DNA of 64,000 nt. It comes from Flavobacteriaceae bacterium. Its GTDB lineage: Bacteria; Bacteroidota; Bacteroidia; Flavobacteriales; Flavobacteriaceae. Below the pieces are notes generated by a model. The model was not told the origin of the DNA. It did not search any database and worked only from the letters and a program-made list of their open reading frames with translations. The stretch is taken from NCBI GenBank assembly GCA_020435965.1, contig JAGQYS010000019.1:1-64000 (forward strand). The letters run 5' to 3'. Each line of letters starts with the position of its first letter. The stretch's first letter is position 1. Below, in pieces: positions 1 to 7,724 of this stretch. The position numbers and the translations under genes are program-made.

Positions 1-823
1 TATGTCTACCAGGTAGGTTAAATTTTAAATTTTTAATATTTTTATTAGGTGTTTGTACATCAAACACATAAGTTCCGTTTTCTATGGTTATGTTTTTTGC
101 AACATAATCTGCATCTTCTTCAATGGCATAAGTGATTCCGTTTAAAGGCAATCCTTTTTTAATAAAAAGTTTTCCGTTAGGTTTTAGTTTTTCACTAAAA
201 GCTTTAAAAGATTCTTTTAATTGTTCTGCGTTTCCATAAATATCAAGATGATCAGCATCCATTGACGTAATGCAAGCATAATCTGGTGATAAGGTTAAAA
301 ATGAGCGATCAAATTCATCAGCTTCAACAACTGACACTTTATTACCATTTTGGATTAAGTTCGAATTATAGTTTTCAGAAATCCCTCCTAAAAAGGCTGT
401 CATTTCAACATCACATTCATTCAATAGATGACCTAAAATACTTGTGGTAGTTGTTTTACCATGTGTTCCAGCTACAGCCAGACAAATAGTGTTTTGAGTT
501 ATTAACCCAAGCACCTCTGATCTTTTCAATACCTTAAAACCGTTGTTGAAAAAATAGTTTAATTCACCATGATCTCTTGGAATCGCAGGAGTATAAACCA
601 CTAAAGTTTCTTGATTATTGAAGTATTGCGCAGAAATATCAGTATGGTCATCTATAAAATGAATACTTGCTCCTAAAGCTTCAAGAGCATCTGTAATCTC
701 AGTTTTAGTTTTATCATAACCAGCAACATTTTTATTGGCAGCCATAAAATAACGAGCCAAGGCACTCATCCCAATGCCTCCTATACCAATAAAATAGACG
801 TTATGTATCTGGTTTAATTTCAA
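1..823 (-). CDS. murC: UDP-N-acetylmuramate--L-alanine ligase MurC (partial, C-terminus outside window)
   Basis: MurC adds L-alanine to UDP-MurNAc using ATP in the cytoplasm, the first peptide-stem step of peptidoglycan synthesis. The frame reads from a TTG at 823 as [20 protein letters not shown] (first codon read as Met), has the Mur-ligase ATP loop [10 protein letters not shown] near residue 110, and is still open at the window edge after NLPGRH. About 274 of the roughly 450 residues usual for the family are present. No ATG lies upstream of the conserved GIGGIGMS nucleotide-binding motif, so TTG is the only sensible start. It overlaps the murG stop TGA (822-820), which implies translational coupling. 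The truncation is caused by the window edge and is no sign of a pseudogene. Confidence 0.93.
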   Translation of the reverse strand, partial: MKLNQIHNVYFIGIGGIGMSALARYFMAANKNVAGYDKTKTEITDALEALGASIHFIDDHTDISAQYFNNQETLVVYTPAIPRDHGELNYFFNNGFKVLKRSEVLGLITQNTICLAVAGTHGKTTTTSILGHLLNECDVEMTAFLGGISENYNSNLIQNGNKVSVVEADEFDRSFLTLSPDYACITSMDADHLDIYGNAEQLKESFKAFSEKLKPNGKLFIKKGLPLNGITYAIEEDADYVAKNITIENGTYVFDVQTPNKNIKNLKFNLPGRH

Positions 824-1923
824 ATTCCTAATAATTTTTCAACCTCATCTGCAATATCTTTTGTTGCGTTGACTAAGGCTAGTTTTTTTATGTTCTTACT
901 TAATAATTCTTGTCTTTCTTTTGAGCTATTTAACAAGGAAAACTTGTTTTCAAAATCTACATCCAAATCCTCTTCCTTAATGAGAATAGCTCCATCTTTT
1001 TCAACTATAGCATTTGCATTTTTTGTTTGATGATCTTCTGCCACGTTTGGTGAAGGAATAAAAATCACTGGCTTTCCCACAATACACAACTCAGAAACAG
1101 AACTTGCTCCAGCTCTTGATATAATAATGTCTGAAGCTGCATAAGCCATATCCATCCTATTTAAAAAAGCATGAACTTGAATGTCTTTAACATCATTATA
1201 TATTTTATAATCTTGATAATATAGCTTACCACACTGCCAAATAATCTGTACGTTCTGTTCTTGAAAAAAATCGAGCTTTTTGACGATTAGTTCATTAATA
1301 CGCTTGGCACCCAAACTACCACCTAAAACAAGTAAAGTAATTTTGTTGTGTTTTAGTTGAAAAAAATCTTTCGCTTCAATTGATTTATCTTCTAAACTGA
1401 GTAAATCCTGTCTCACTGGATTCCCGGTTTTTATGATTTTATCAGCTGGAAAAAATCGTTCAAGACCATCATAAGCCACACAAATTTTATTAGCTTTTTT
1501 TCCTAAAAATCTATTAGTTATTCCTGGATATGAGTTTTGCTCTTGAATTAAACTAGGTATTCCTTTTGATGTTGCAACTTGCAATAATGGTCCACTAGCA
1601 AAACCTCCAGTTCCAATGGCTACGTCAGGTTTAAATTGTTTCAATATTTTTTGAGACCTTAACAAACTAATGGTTAACTTAAATGGAAATGACAGGTTTT
1701 TAAGCGTTAATTTTCTTTGTATTCCTGATATCCACAAACCTTCAATATTATATCCTGCTTGTGGCACTTTTTCCATTTCCATTTTGCCCTTTGCTCCAAC
1801 AAACAAAAACTCAGAGTCTGGAAAACGTGATTTTAATTCATTAGCAATAGAAATTGCAGGATAAATATGACCTCCAGTTCCTCCTCCAGATAAAATGATT
1901 CGATATGATTTACGATTTACCAT
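820..1923 (-). CDS. murG: Undecaprenyl-PP-MurNAc-pentapeptide GlcNAc transferase MurG
   Basis: MurG transfers GlcNAc from UDP-GlcNAc to lipid I, making lipid II at the inner face of the cytoplasmic membrane. The 367-residue protein has the glycine-rich loop GGGTGGH at residues 13-19, a second [10 protein letters not shown] loop near 200, and the UDP-GlcNAc-binding [10 protein letters not shown] segment in the C-terminal half, so it is complete (GT28 family). The N-terminus [11 protein letters not shown] is odd: its codons come from a 7-bp tandem repeat (1911-1946), and the ATG itself lies in a variant repeat unit. It is followed directly by murC and preceded by the four-helix-bundle gene instead of directly by ftsW. 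Identity is certain; the start is the best available. Confidence 0.96.
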   Translation of the reverse strand: MVNRKSYRIILSGGGTGGHIYPAISIANELKSRFPDSEFLFVGAKGKMEMEKVPQAGYNIEGLWISGIQRKLTLKNLSFPFKLTISLLRSQKILKQFKPDVAIGTGGFASGPLLQVATSKGIPSLIQEQNSYPGITNRFLGKKANKICVAYDGLERFFPADKIIKTGNPVRQDLLSLEDKSIEAKDFFQLKHNKITLLVLGGSLGAKRINELIVKKLDFFQEQNVQIIWQCGKLYYQDYKIYNDVKDIQVHAFLNRMDMAYAASDIIISRAGASSVSELCIVGKPVIFIPSPNVAEDHQTKNANAIVEKDGAILIKEEDLDVDFENKFSLLNSSKERQELLSKNIKKLALVNATKDIADEVEKLLGI

Positions 1924-1946
1924 TTACGATTTACGATTTTCGATTT
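1911..1946. repeat. Heptamer tandem repeat (TACGATT), left flank of the four-helix-bundle cassette
   Basis: Five head-to-tail 7-bp units start at 1911, 1918, 1925, 1932 and 1939. Three read TACGATT exactly; the unit at 1918 is TACCATT and the one at 1939 is TTCGATT. The repeat covers the last codons of the four-helix-bundle gene and the first codons of murG. The complementary heptamers at 2289-2310 are its inverted partner. Confidence 0.85.
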
Positions 1947-2284
1947 CTCATAGTTTTTATTGATGCCACAACAATTGACAACAATTCATTTCCTTCTTTA
2001 TGTAATCGATTGATTTCTTTATTTTCCCTATCACTGATTTCCGAAAACAACTCTAAGAAATACATGCTTTCATCTGCTTCTTCTTCTACAATTTTTAATT
2101 TATTAATAAAATCCGCATTGGATTTTGCTCTGCAAGCAGCTCTATAATTAGCACCTACAGAGCTTGAACTACGAATTAATTGACTACAGTAAGCATTATA
2201 TTCTCTAGAAACTGGAAACTTTGTGCAAAGATTCCAACAATCAATTGCATATCTTTTTGTTCTATTTTTTAATTCTTGTTTCAT
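1931..2284 (-). CDS. Four-helix bundle protein, S23/IVP family
   Basis: A 117-residue protein of the 23S-rRNA intervening-sequence (IVP/S23) four-helix-bundle family. It is recognised by the opening aromatic/basic helix (RYAIDCWNLCTKFP), the RSSSSVGANYRAACRAKS turn and helix, and KLKIVEEEADESMYFLEL. Family members occur inside rRNA intervening sequences and, very widely, as stand-alone genes in Bacteroidota; their biochemical role is unknown. A related fold serves as the accessory protein Avd in diversity-generating retroelements. Here it sits between ftsW and murG inside an essential operon. It is bounded by inverted heptamer repeats, and its C-terminal residues RNRKS are encoded by the repeat. 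It looks like an inserted cassette. It is probably co-transcribed with the division genes, with no sign of a link to cell-wall synthesis. Confidence 0.88.
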   Translation of the reverse strand: MKQELKNRTKRYAIDCWNLCTKFPVSREYNAYCSQLIRSSSSVGANYRAACRAKSNADFINKLKIVEEEADESMYFLELFSEISDRENKEINRLHKEGNELLSIVVASIKTMRNRKS

Positions 2285-2288
2285 TTTT

Positions 2289-2310
2289 AAATCGTAATTC
2301 TAAAATCGTA
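2289..2310. repeat. Heptamer repeat (AATCGTA), right flank of the four-helix-bundle cassette
   Basis: AAATCGTA occurs at 2289-2296 and 2303-2310, exactly two heptamer periods apart, with a degenerate unit between. AATCGTA is the reverse complement of the TACGATT unit at 1911-1946, so the gene at 1931-2284 is enclosed by inverted arrays of the same heptamer. This copy lies between the ftsW stop and the start of the cassette gene. Confidence 0.8.
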
Positions 2311-2321
2311 CATCACAAATC

Positions 2322-3518
2322 CTAAATTGTTTCACTTAATATTTCAAGAGGGTTATCTTCATAATCTTCTTGCATTTTTATTTCTTCACGTTTAGCGCTT
2401 ACACTTAAAATGATTCCAATAGCCAAACATGTCATCCAGATTGATGTTCCTCCGCTACTTATAAGTGGTAAGGTTTGTCCTGTTACAGGAAATAATTCAA
2501 CAGCAACTGCCATATTTATTAAAGCCTGAAACACGATTGGCAAACCAACACCAACAACTAAAAGTTTTCCGAAAACTGTATCTGCTTTTTGAGAGACTAT
2601 GACAATTCTAAACAGTAACCATAAATACAGGACTAATAAGAAAAGCCCTCCAGCTAGTCCATATTCTTCAACTATAATGGCAAAAATAAAATCTGATGAC
2701 GATTGAGGCAAAAAGTTTTTCTGAATACTTTTTCCAGGACCAACACCTTGTATTCCACCTGATGCTATAGCAATTTTCGCCTTTTCTATTTGATAATCTG
2801 CTTCTGTATCTTCACCATTTGAGAAATTTTCTATTCGGCTCATCCAAGTATCCACACGATTAGGCATAGCTTCAGGAAATGCTTTAGCTGTAAGAATAAA
2901 TAGCGTTAACACAACCAATCCTGAACCAACAATAATAGCCAAATAACGCAAAGGATAGCCTCCTAAAAATGTGAGTACAATGACCATGGTAAAAATAATG
3001 GCAGTCGTAGAAAAATTGGCTGGCAGAATAAGAACCAATACCAAGAAAACAGGCATCCATAAAGACAAAATGCTTTCTTTAAAAGTAATTTTCTTGTCTT
3101 GAATTTTTGACAAATAGCGAGCTACATAAACCATCAATACAACTGCTGCTAAAGTTGAAGGCTGAAACGTAAAACCAACTAAAGGTACTCTAATCCAACG
3201 TTTGGCATTGGTAGCACTTTCAGCAACATCAGGTTGTAGCATGGTTACAGCCAAAAGCACCAAAACTACTGGGATCATAATCATTGAAAGCCCTCTAAAA
3301 TATCGATATGGTATTTTATGAACTCCATAAATAATAGCAAAGCCCAAAAACAAATGAAGGAAGTGTTTTACAAAATAATTGAATGTATCTCCATCTCCAC
3401 TTACATACGCCAAGTTGCTTGCAGCACTATAAACTGGCAAAAACGAAAATATAGCCAATAGTGCAGCTATGGCCCAAATTAGTCGATCTCCTTTTATGTT
3501 ACTGAATAGTGTTTGCAC
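2322..3518 (-). CDS. ftsW: Lipid II polymerase FtsW (SEDS family)
   Basis: FtsW is the SEDS glycosyltransferase that polymerises septal peptidoglycan together with the class B penicillin-binding protein FtsI. The 398-residue protein is a multi-pass membrane protein with the family signature PVTGQTLPLISSGGTS close to the C-terminus, the large extracytoplasmic loop after the sixth to seventh helix, and the usual cytoplasmic tail. The start is GTG at 3518 (MQTLFSNIKGDRLIWA); no ATG precedes the first membrane helix. It lies 8 bases after murD. Its usual neighbour murG is separated from it by the four-helix-bundle cassette. Confidence 0.95.
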   Translation of the reverse strand: MQTLFSNIKGDRLIWAIAALLAIFSFLPVYSAASNLAYVSGDGDTFNYFVKHFLHLFLGFAIIYGVHKIPYRYFRGLSMIMIPVVLVLLAVTMLQPDVAESATNAKRWIRVPLVGFTFQPSTLAAVVLMVYVARYLSKIQDKKITFKESILSLWMPVFLVLVLILPANFSTTAIIFTMVIVLTFLGGYPLRYLAIIVGSGLVVLTLFILTAKAFPEAMPNRVDTWMSRIENFSNGEDTEADYQIEKAKIAIASGGIQGVGPGKSIQKNFLPQSSSDFIFAIIVEEYGLAGGLFLLVLYLWLLFRIVIVSQKADTVFGKLLVVGVGLPIVFQALINMAVAVELFPVTGQTLPLISSGGTSIWMTCLAIGIILSVSAKREEIKMQEDYEDNPLEILSETI

Positions 3519-3526
3519 TTTTTCTT

Positions 3527-4912
3527 TTACAATTTTCTTACTGCTTCTTTAAATTGTCTACCTCTGTCTTCGTAGTTTTCAAACAAATCAAAACTTGCGC
3601 ATGCTGGTGATAAAAGCACATTATCGCCTGCTTCTGCAATTTTGTATGCAATCTTAACGGCTTCACTCATGTACTGAGTTTCAACAATTATGTCGACCAT
3701 GTTCCCAAAATTTTCGAATAACTTTTTGTTATCTACTCCTAAACAAATAATGGCTTTTACATTTTTGTTTACAAAAGGAAATAAGGATTCATAATTATTC
3801 CCTTTATCTTGACCTCCTACTATCCAAACCGTTGGCGCTTCCATGCTCTCTAAAGCATAATAAGTTGCATTAACGTTGGTTGCTTTTGAATCGTTTATGT
3901 ATTGTACTTTGTTTATACGAAGTACATGTTCTAAACGATGTTCTGCACCTTGAAAATTCTCAAGGCTTTCACGAATTGTGTTTTTCCTAATTCGCAGTAG
4001 TTGCGCGACAGTTGAAGCTGCCATCGCATTTTTAATATTGTGTTTTCCCTCTAGTGCTAAATTTGCTGTTGGCATAATTATTTGGCTATTATCAATGTTT
4101 ATTATTATGTTTTTATCTTCTAAAAAAGTTCCTTGATCCAATTTCTGTGTTAATGAAAAAGGCAATAATGTTGATTGAATTGAATGTTGTTTTAAATAAG
4201 CTTCTATGACCTCATCATCTGCATCATAAATCAGGTAATCGTCTTTAGTTTGGTTCATTGCAATCCTGAATTTTGATGCTATATAATTTTCAAACTTATA
4301 GTCATATCTATCCAAATGATCTGGTGTGATATTGGTAATAACAGCGATTTCCGGTTTGAAGTTTACAATACCATCCAATTGAAAACTACTGAGCTCCAAA
4401 ACGTAATGCTCAACATTGGTTTCGGCAACCTGTTTTGCAAAGCTATCACCAATATTTCCTGCCATTCCAACCTTTAATCCAGCTTCTTTTAAAATATGAT
4501 GCGTTAACATGGTTGTGGTAGTTTTACCATTGCTTCCTGTAATTCCAATGATTTGTGCATTGGTAAATTGTGAAGCAAATTCAATTTCTGAAATCACAGG
4601 AATCCCTTTTGAAATGAATTGCTTTACAACATCAACTTTGTCAGGTATTCCGGGACTTTTCACCACAACATCTGCATTTAGTAATTTTTCTAAAGAATGC
4701 TGTTTTTCTTCCCATTCAATCTCATTATGTATAAGAACGTCTTTGTATTTTTTCTTTATCTCTCCTTTATCAGACACAAACACTTCATAGTTTTTTAGTT
4801 TTCCTAAAAGTGCTGTACCAACTCCACTCTCTCCTCCTCCAAGAATGACAAGCCTCCCAAACCCTCCAAAGGAGGGCTTATCATTTTTCTCTCTATTATT
4901 CTCTCCTCTCAT
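3527..4912 (-). CDS. murD: UDP-N-acetylmuramoylalanine--D-glutamate ligase MurD with repeat-derived N-terminal extension
   Basis: MurD adds D-glutamate to UDP-MurNAc-L-Ala using ATP. The 461-residue protein has the N-terminal nucleotide loop LVILGGGESGVG (residues 21-32), the Mur-ligase P-loop GSNGKTTTT (126-134), the HRLEHV segment and a C-terminal domain with SPACASFDLFENYEDRG. MurD homologues typically begin a few residues before LVILGGG. Here the ATG gives an extra MRGENNREKNDKPSFGGFG, of which KPSFGGFGRL is read from a palindromic repeat (4850-4879). No ATG, GTG or TTG lies in frame between that repeat and the conserved loop, so the extension must be translated. It follows mraY across a gap containing another hairpin. 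Confidence 0.95.
   Translation of the reverse strand: MRGENNREKNDKPSFGGFGRLVILGGGESGVGTALLGKLKNYEVFVSDKGEIKKKYKDVLIHNEIEWEEKQHSLEKLLNADVVVKSPGIPDKVDVVKQFISKGIPVISEIEFASQFTNAQIIGITGSNGKTTTTMLTHHILKEAGLKVGMAGNIGDSFAKQVAETNVEHYVLELSSFQLDGIVNFKPEIAVITNITPDHLDRYDYKFENYIASKFRIAMNQTKDDYLIYDADDEVIEAYLKQHSIQSTLLPFSLTQKLDQGTFLEDKNIIINIDNSQIIMPTANLALEGKHNIKNAMAASTVAQLLRIRKNTIRESLENFQGAEHRLEHVLRINKVQYINDSKATNVNATYYALESMEAPTVWIVGGQDKGNNYESLFPFVNKNVKAIICLGVDNKKLFENFGNMVDIIVETQYMSEAVKIAYKIAEAGDNVLLSPACASFDLFENYEDRGRQFKEAVRKL
4850..4879. repeat. Palindromic G/C-rich repeat inside the 5' end of murD
   Basis: The plus-strand segment contains CCCTCC-AAA-GGAGGG (4862-4876) and wider arms AAGCC...GGCTT. It resembles the CCCTCC/GGAGGG palindromic repeats scattered through many Flavobacteriaceae genomes (recalled, not searched). 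It is read in frame as KPSFGGFGRL of MurD. Confidence 0.65.
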
Positions 4913-4931
4913 ATTCTAATCCATTACTTTT

Positions 4932-4950
4932 CTCTTCCCTTTGGGAAGAG
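4932..4950. repeat. Perfect hairpin between mraY and murD
   Basis: An 8-bp perfect inverted repeat, CTCTTCCC with GGGAAGAG, and a 3-base loop. It has no T-run on the transcribed minus strand, so it does not look like an intrinsic terminator. A related but weaker hairpin lies between rsmH and ftsL (10077-10093). Confidence 0.7.
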
Positions 4951-4965
4951 ATTAAGAGATGGTCT

Positions 4966-6207
4966 CTATCTAATTTTCAATGTCACGATAGAAATGATTG
5001 CCAACAGAATACCAATAATCCAAAATCGTGTTACAATTTTGCTTTCGTGATATCCCGATTTTTGAAAATGATGATGCAATGGTGACATCTTAAAAATGCG
5101 TCGACCTTCACCATACTTCTTCCTTGTATATTTAAAGTAGCTCACTTGCATGACTACAGATAAATTTTCGGCTAAGAAAATGCCACACAGCACAGGTATT
5201 AACCACTCCTTTCTTACTGCAATGGCTATTACTGCAATGATTCCACCAATGGTTAAACTTCCTGTGTCTCCCATAAACACTTGTGCAGGATAGGTGTTGT
5301 ACCATAAAAACCCTATAAGCGCTCCAACAAAAGCTGCGATGTAAATTGTGATTTCCTCTACACGAGGTATGTACATTATATTGAGGTAATCTGAAAAGAT
5401 AATATTACCAGAAACCCAAGCAAAAATGCCTAAAGTGAGTACAATTATTGCCGAAGTACCTGCTGCCAAGCCATCGATACCATCTGTGAGGTTGGCTCCA
5501 TTTGACACAGCAGTTATAATAAAAATGGCTACAAGAATAAATATAATCCAAGAGTATTTTTGCAGATCTGGGCTAATCCAAGTAATCAAGCTTGCGTAAT
5601 CAAACTCATTCCCTTTTACGAATGGAATGGTTGTTTTTGTAGACTTTGCCTCATCTTCAAATAACTTTGCAGGTGCAATATTTGGGTTTTCTGCCAATAA
5701 TTCTTGCTGCTGAGCTATTGGTAATTTTTCTTTAATGGTTACATCATCACTAAAGTAAAGTGTTGTACCAACAATAATTCCCAATCCAACTTGACCTAAA
5801 ACTTTAAATCGTCCTTTTAATCCTTCTTTATTTTTTTTGAATTTCTTAATGTAATCATCAATAAACCCAATAATTCCCATCCAAACAGTGGTAATTAAAA
5901 GTAAGATGATGTAAATATTCTCTAGTTTTGCCAATAAGATTACTGGAATCAATGTCGCAAGAATAATGATCAATCCACCCATTGTTGGTGTTCCAGCTTT
6001 TTCTGCCTGGCCTTCCAATCCTAAATCTCTAACGGTTTCTCCTACCTGCTTTTTTTGTAAATATTTAATGATTCGTTTACCGTAAATGGTTGAAATAAGC
6101 AAAGACAAAATAATAGCAACAGCAGCCCTAAAAGTGATGAACCCAAATAATGAAGCTCCAGGAATTTGGAATTGTTTTTCTAAATATTCAAAAAGGTAAT
6201 ACAACAT
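4966..6207 (-). CDS. mraY: Phospho-N-acetylmuramoyl-pentapeptide transferase MraY
   Basis: MraY transfers phospho-MurNAc-pentapeptide to undecaprenyl phosphate, forming lipid I in the membrane. The protein of about 413 residues has many membrane helices, the catalytic [12 protein letters not shown] region, the [15 protein letters not shown] motif, FMGDTGSL and the C-terminal [16 protein letters not shown] histidine motif. I chose ATG at 6207 ([17 protein letters not shown]), which has AAGGA about ten bases upstream, over an in-frame TTG at 6225 that lies close to the REP-like repeat. As in other Bacteroidota, a long hydrophilic insert lies between membrane segments at roughly residues 160-220. 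Confidence 0.95.
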   Translation of the reverse strand: MLYYLFEYLEKQFQIPGASLFGFITFRAAVAIILSLLISTIYGKRIIKYLQKKQVGETVRDLGLEGQAEKAGTPTMGGLIIILATLIPVILLAKLENIYIILLLITTVWMGIIGFIDDYIKKFKKNKEGLKGRFKVLGQVGLGIIVGTTLYFSDDVTIKEKLPIAQQQELLAENPNIAPAKLFEDEAKSTKTTIPFVKGNEFDYASLITWISPDLQKYSWIIFILVAIFIITAVSNGANLTDGIDGLAAGTSAIIVLTLGIFAWVSGNIIFSDYLNIMYIPRVEEITIYIAAFVGALIGFLWYNTYPAQVFMGDTGSLTIGGIIAVIAIAVRKEWLIPVLCGIFLAENLSVVMQVSYFKYTRKKYGEGRRIFKMSPLHHHFQKSGYHESKIVTRFWIIGILLAIISIVTLKIR

Positions 6208-6225
6208 ATACTTTTTCCTTAACAA

Positions 6226-6250
6226 CCCTTCGACTGCGCTCAGGGAGACA
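6226..6250 (-). repeat. REP-like palindromic element (TCGACTGCGCTC core), intergenic copy
   Basis: The plus strand carries TCGACTGCGCTC at 6230-6241, bracketed by CCCT and AGGG arms and followed by GAGACA. It fills most of the short gap between murE and mraY. The same 12-base core occurs twice more inside the pdhC coding region (33925, 34354). This matches the REP-like family often seen in Flavobacteriaceae intergenic regions. Confidence 0.75.
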
Positions 6251-6263
6251 TTTTACATCTTAA

Positions 6264-7724
6264 TTATTTCTGTAATTGTTTTAAAAATTCTTCTAATATT
6301 TTATAGTCATCAAAATCAATGCGTTTACCATTAATTTCCTGATACGTTTCATGTCCTTTTCCAGCAACTAAAATAATGTCGTTAGGCTGCGCTAATTGAC
6401 AAGCCGTTTTAATGGCTTGTTTTCTATCTACAATGGATAGTGTCTTTTTAAAATGTTGTGGTTCAACTCCAGCTTCCATATCTTCAATAATCTGTTCAGG
6501 TTTTTCCGAACGTGGATTATCACTAGTGAAAATCACTTTGGTACTTAACGCTGAGGCGATATTTGCCATTTTTGGACGCTTGGTTTTATCTCTGTCTCCA
6601 CCACAACCAACAACTGTAATTAAATCTTCGTTTTGAGTGCGAATGGTATTAATGGTTTCCAACACATTTTTAAGCGCATCAGGAGTATGTGCATAATCAA
6701 CAATTGCTGTAATATCATTTGCGATTAGGTATTGGAATCTTCCACTTACGCTTTCCAATTCACTTAAAAGTCTTAGTATTTCTACGCTTTCTAAGCCTAA
6801 CAAATCTGCTGCTCCATAAATTGCCAATACATTATAAGCGTTGAAATTTCCTATGAGTTTAGACCAAACCTCATTGTCGTTAATTTTAAGAAGCAAACCA
6901 TTTAATTGGTTTTCTAAAATTTGCGCTCTATAATCGGCATATGTCTTTAGTGCATAAGTGTATTTTTTGGATGCCGTATTCTGAAGCATAAACAAACCGT
7001 TCTTATCATCAACATTGACTAGCGAAAATGCGGTACGAGGTAACTCATCAAAAAATGCTTTTTTAACATCTCGATACTCTGAAAAGGTGTCGTGGTAATC
7101 TAAGTGATCGTGTGATAGATTAGTAAATATTCCTCCAGCGAAATGCAACCCTTCGGTTCTTCTTTGATGAATTCCATGAGAGCTTACTTCCATAAAACAA
7201 AACTCAACGCCATGATCATTCATCTCACTCAAATACTTATTAATAGTTAATGAATCAGGTGTGGTATGCGTTGCTTTATACTCTACATCGTTAACCAATA
7301 TTTTAACTGTTGAAAGCAGCCCAACTTTAAAACCAGCTTTTTTGAACAGTGTGTAGAGTAGAGTTGCAATAGTGGTTTTCCCATTCGTTCCAGTAACACC
7401 AATTAATTTTAAATTTTTTGAAGGTGAATCATAGTAATTGGATGCCATGATTGCTAAAGCACTATTGGAATTTTCAACTTGCACATAGGTAATTCCATCC
7501 TCTAATTTCTCAGGAAGGTGTTCAACAATGATTGCTATAGCACCATTTTTAATTGCAACATCTATAAAATTGTGTCCATCTACAACTTGTCCCTTTATCG
7601 CAACAAACACGTCATTTTTTTGAATTTTTCTTGAATCAAATTGAATTGAACCAACAGCTACACTTGTGTTGCCTACTACAGCTTCAAGTGTTACTTTGTA
7701 CAATATGTTTTTCAATTCAATCAT
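6264..7724 (-). CDS. murE: UDP-N-acetylmuramoyl-tripeptide synthetase MurE (meso-DAP type)
   Basis: MurE adds the third stem-peptide residue to UDP-MurNAc-L-Ala-D-Glu. The 486-residue protein has the N-terminal uridine-binding domain, the P-loop TGTNGKTT at 111-118, the SSHG motif and the substrate-specifying motif DNPR within FTSDNPRSEKP. In characterised MurE proteins DNPR goes with meso-diaminopimelate, so a Gram-negative DAP-type wall is inferred. The ATG at 7724 overlaps the ftsI TGA in an ATGA junction, showing tight translational coupling. Confidence 0.96.
   Translation of the reverse strand: MIELKNILYKVTLEAVVGNTSVAVGSIQFDSRKIQKNDVFVAIKGQVVDGHNFIDVAIKNGAIAIIVEHLPEKLEDGITYVQVENSNSALAIMASNYYDSPSKNLKLIGVTGTNGKTTIATLLYTLFKKAGFKVGLLSTVKILVNDVEYKATHTTPDSLTINKYLSEMNDHGVEFCFMEVSSHGIHQRRTEGLHFAGGIFTNLSHDHLDYHDTFSEYRDVKKAFFDELPRTAFSLVNVDDKNGLFMLQNTASKKYTYALKTYADYRAQILENQLNGLLLKINDNEVWSKLIGNFNAYNVLAIYGAADLLGLESVEILRLLSELESVSGRFQYLIANDITAIVDYAHTPDALKNVLETINTIRTQNEDLITVVGCGGDRDKTKRPKMANIASALSTKVIFTSDNPRSEKPEQIIEDMEAGVEPQHFKKTLSIVDRKQAIKTACQLAQPNDIILVAGKGHETYQEINGKRIDFDDYKILEEFLKQLQK

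Noticed and set aside
1..823. murC as a pseudogene, because it has no complete frame here
   Set aside because: The frame is open with intact motifs up to the window edge; it is merely cut by the window.
1931..2284. Diversity-generating retroelement, because the four-helix-bundle protein resembles the accessory protein Avd
   Set aside because: No reverse transcriptase, template repeat or variable repeat is present within the window; the gene fits the stand-alone IVP group.
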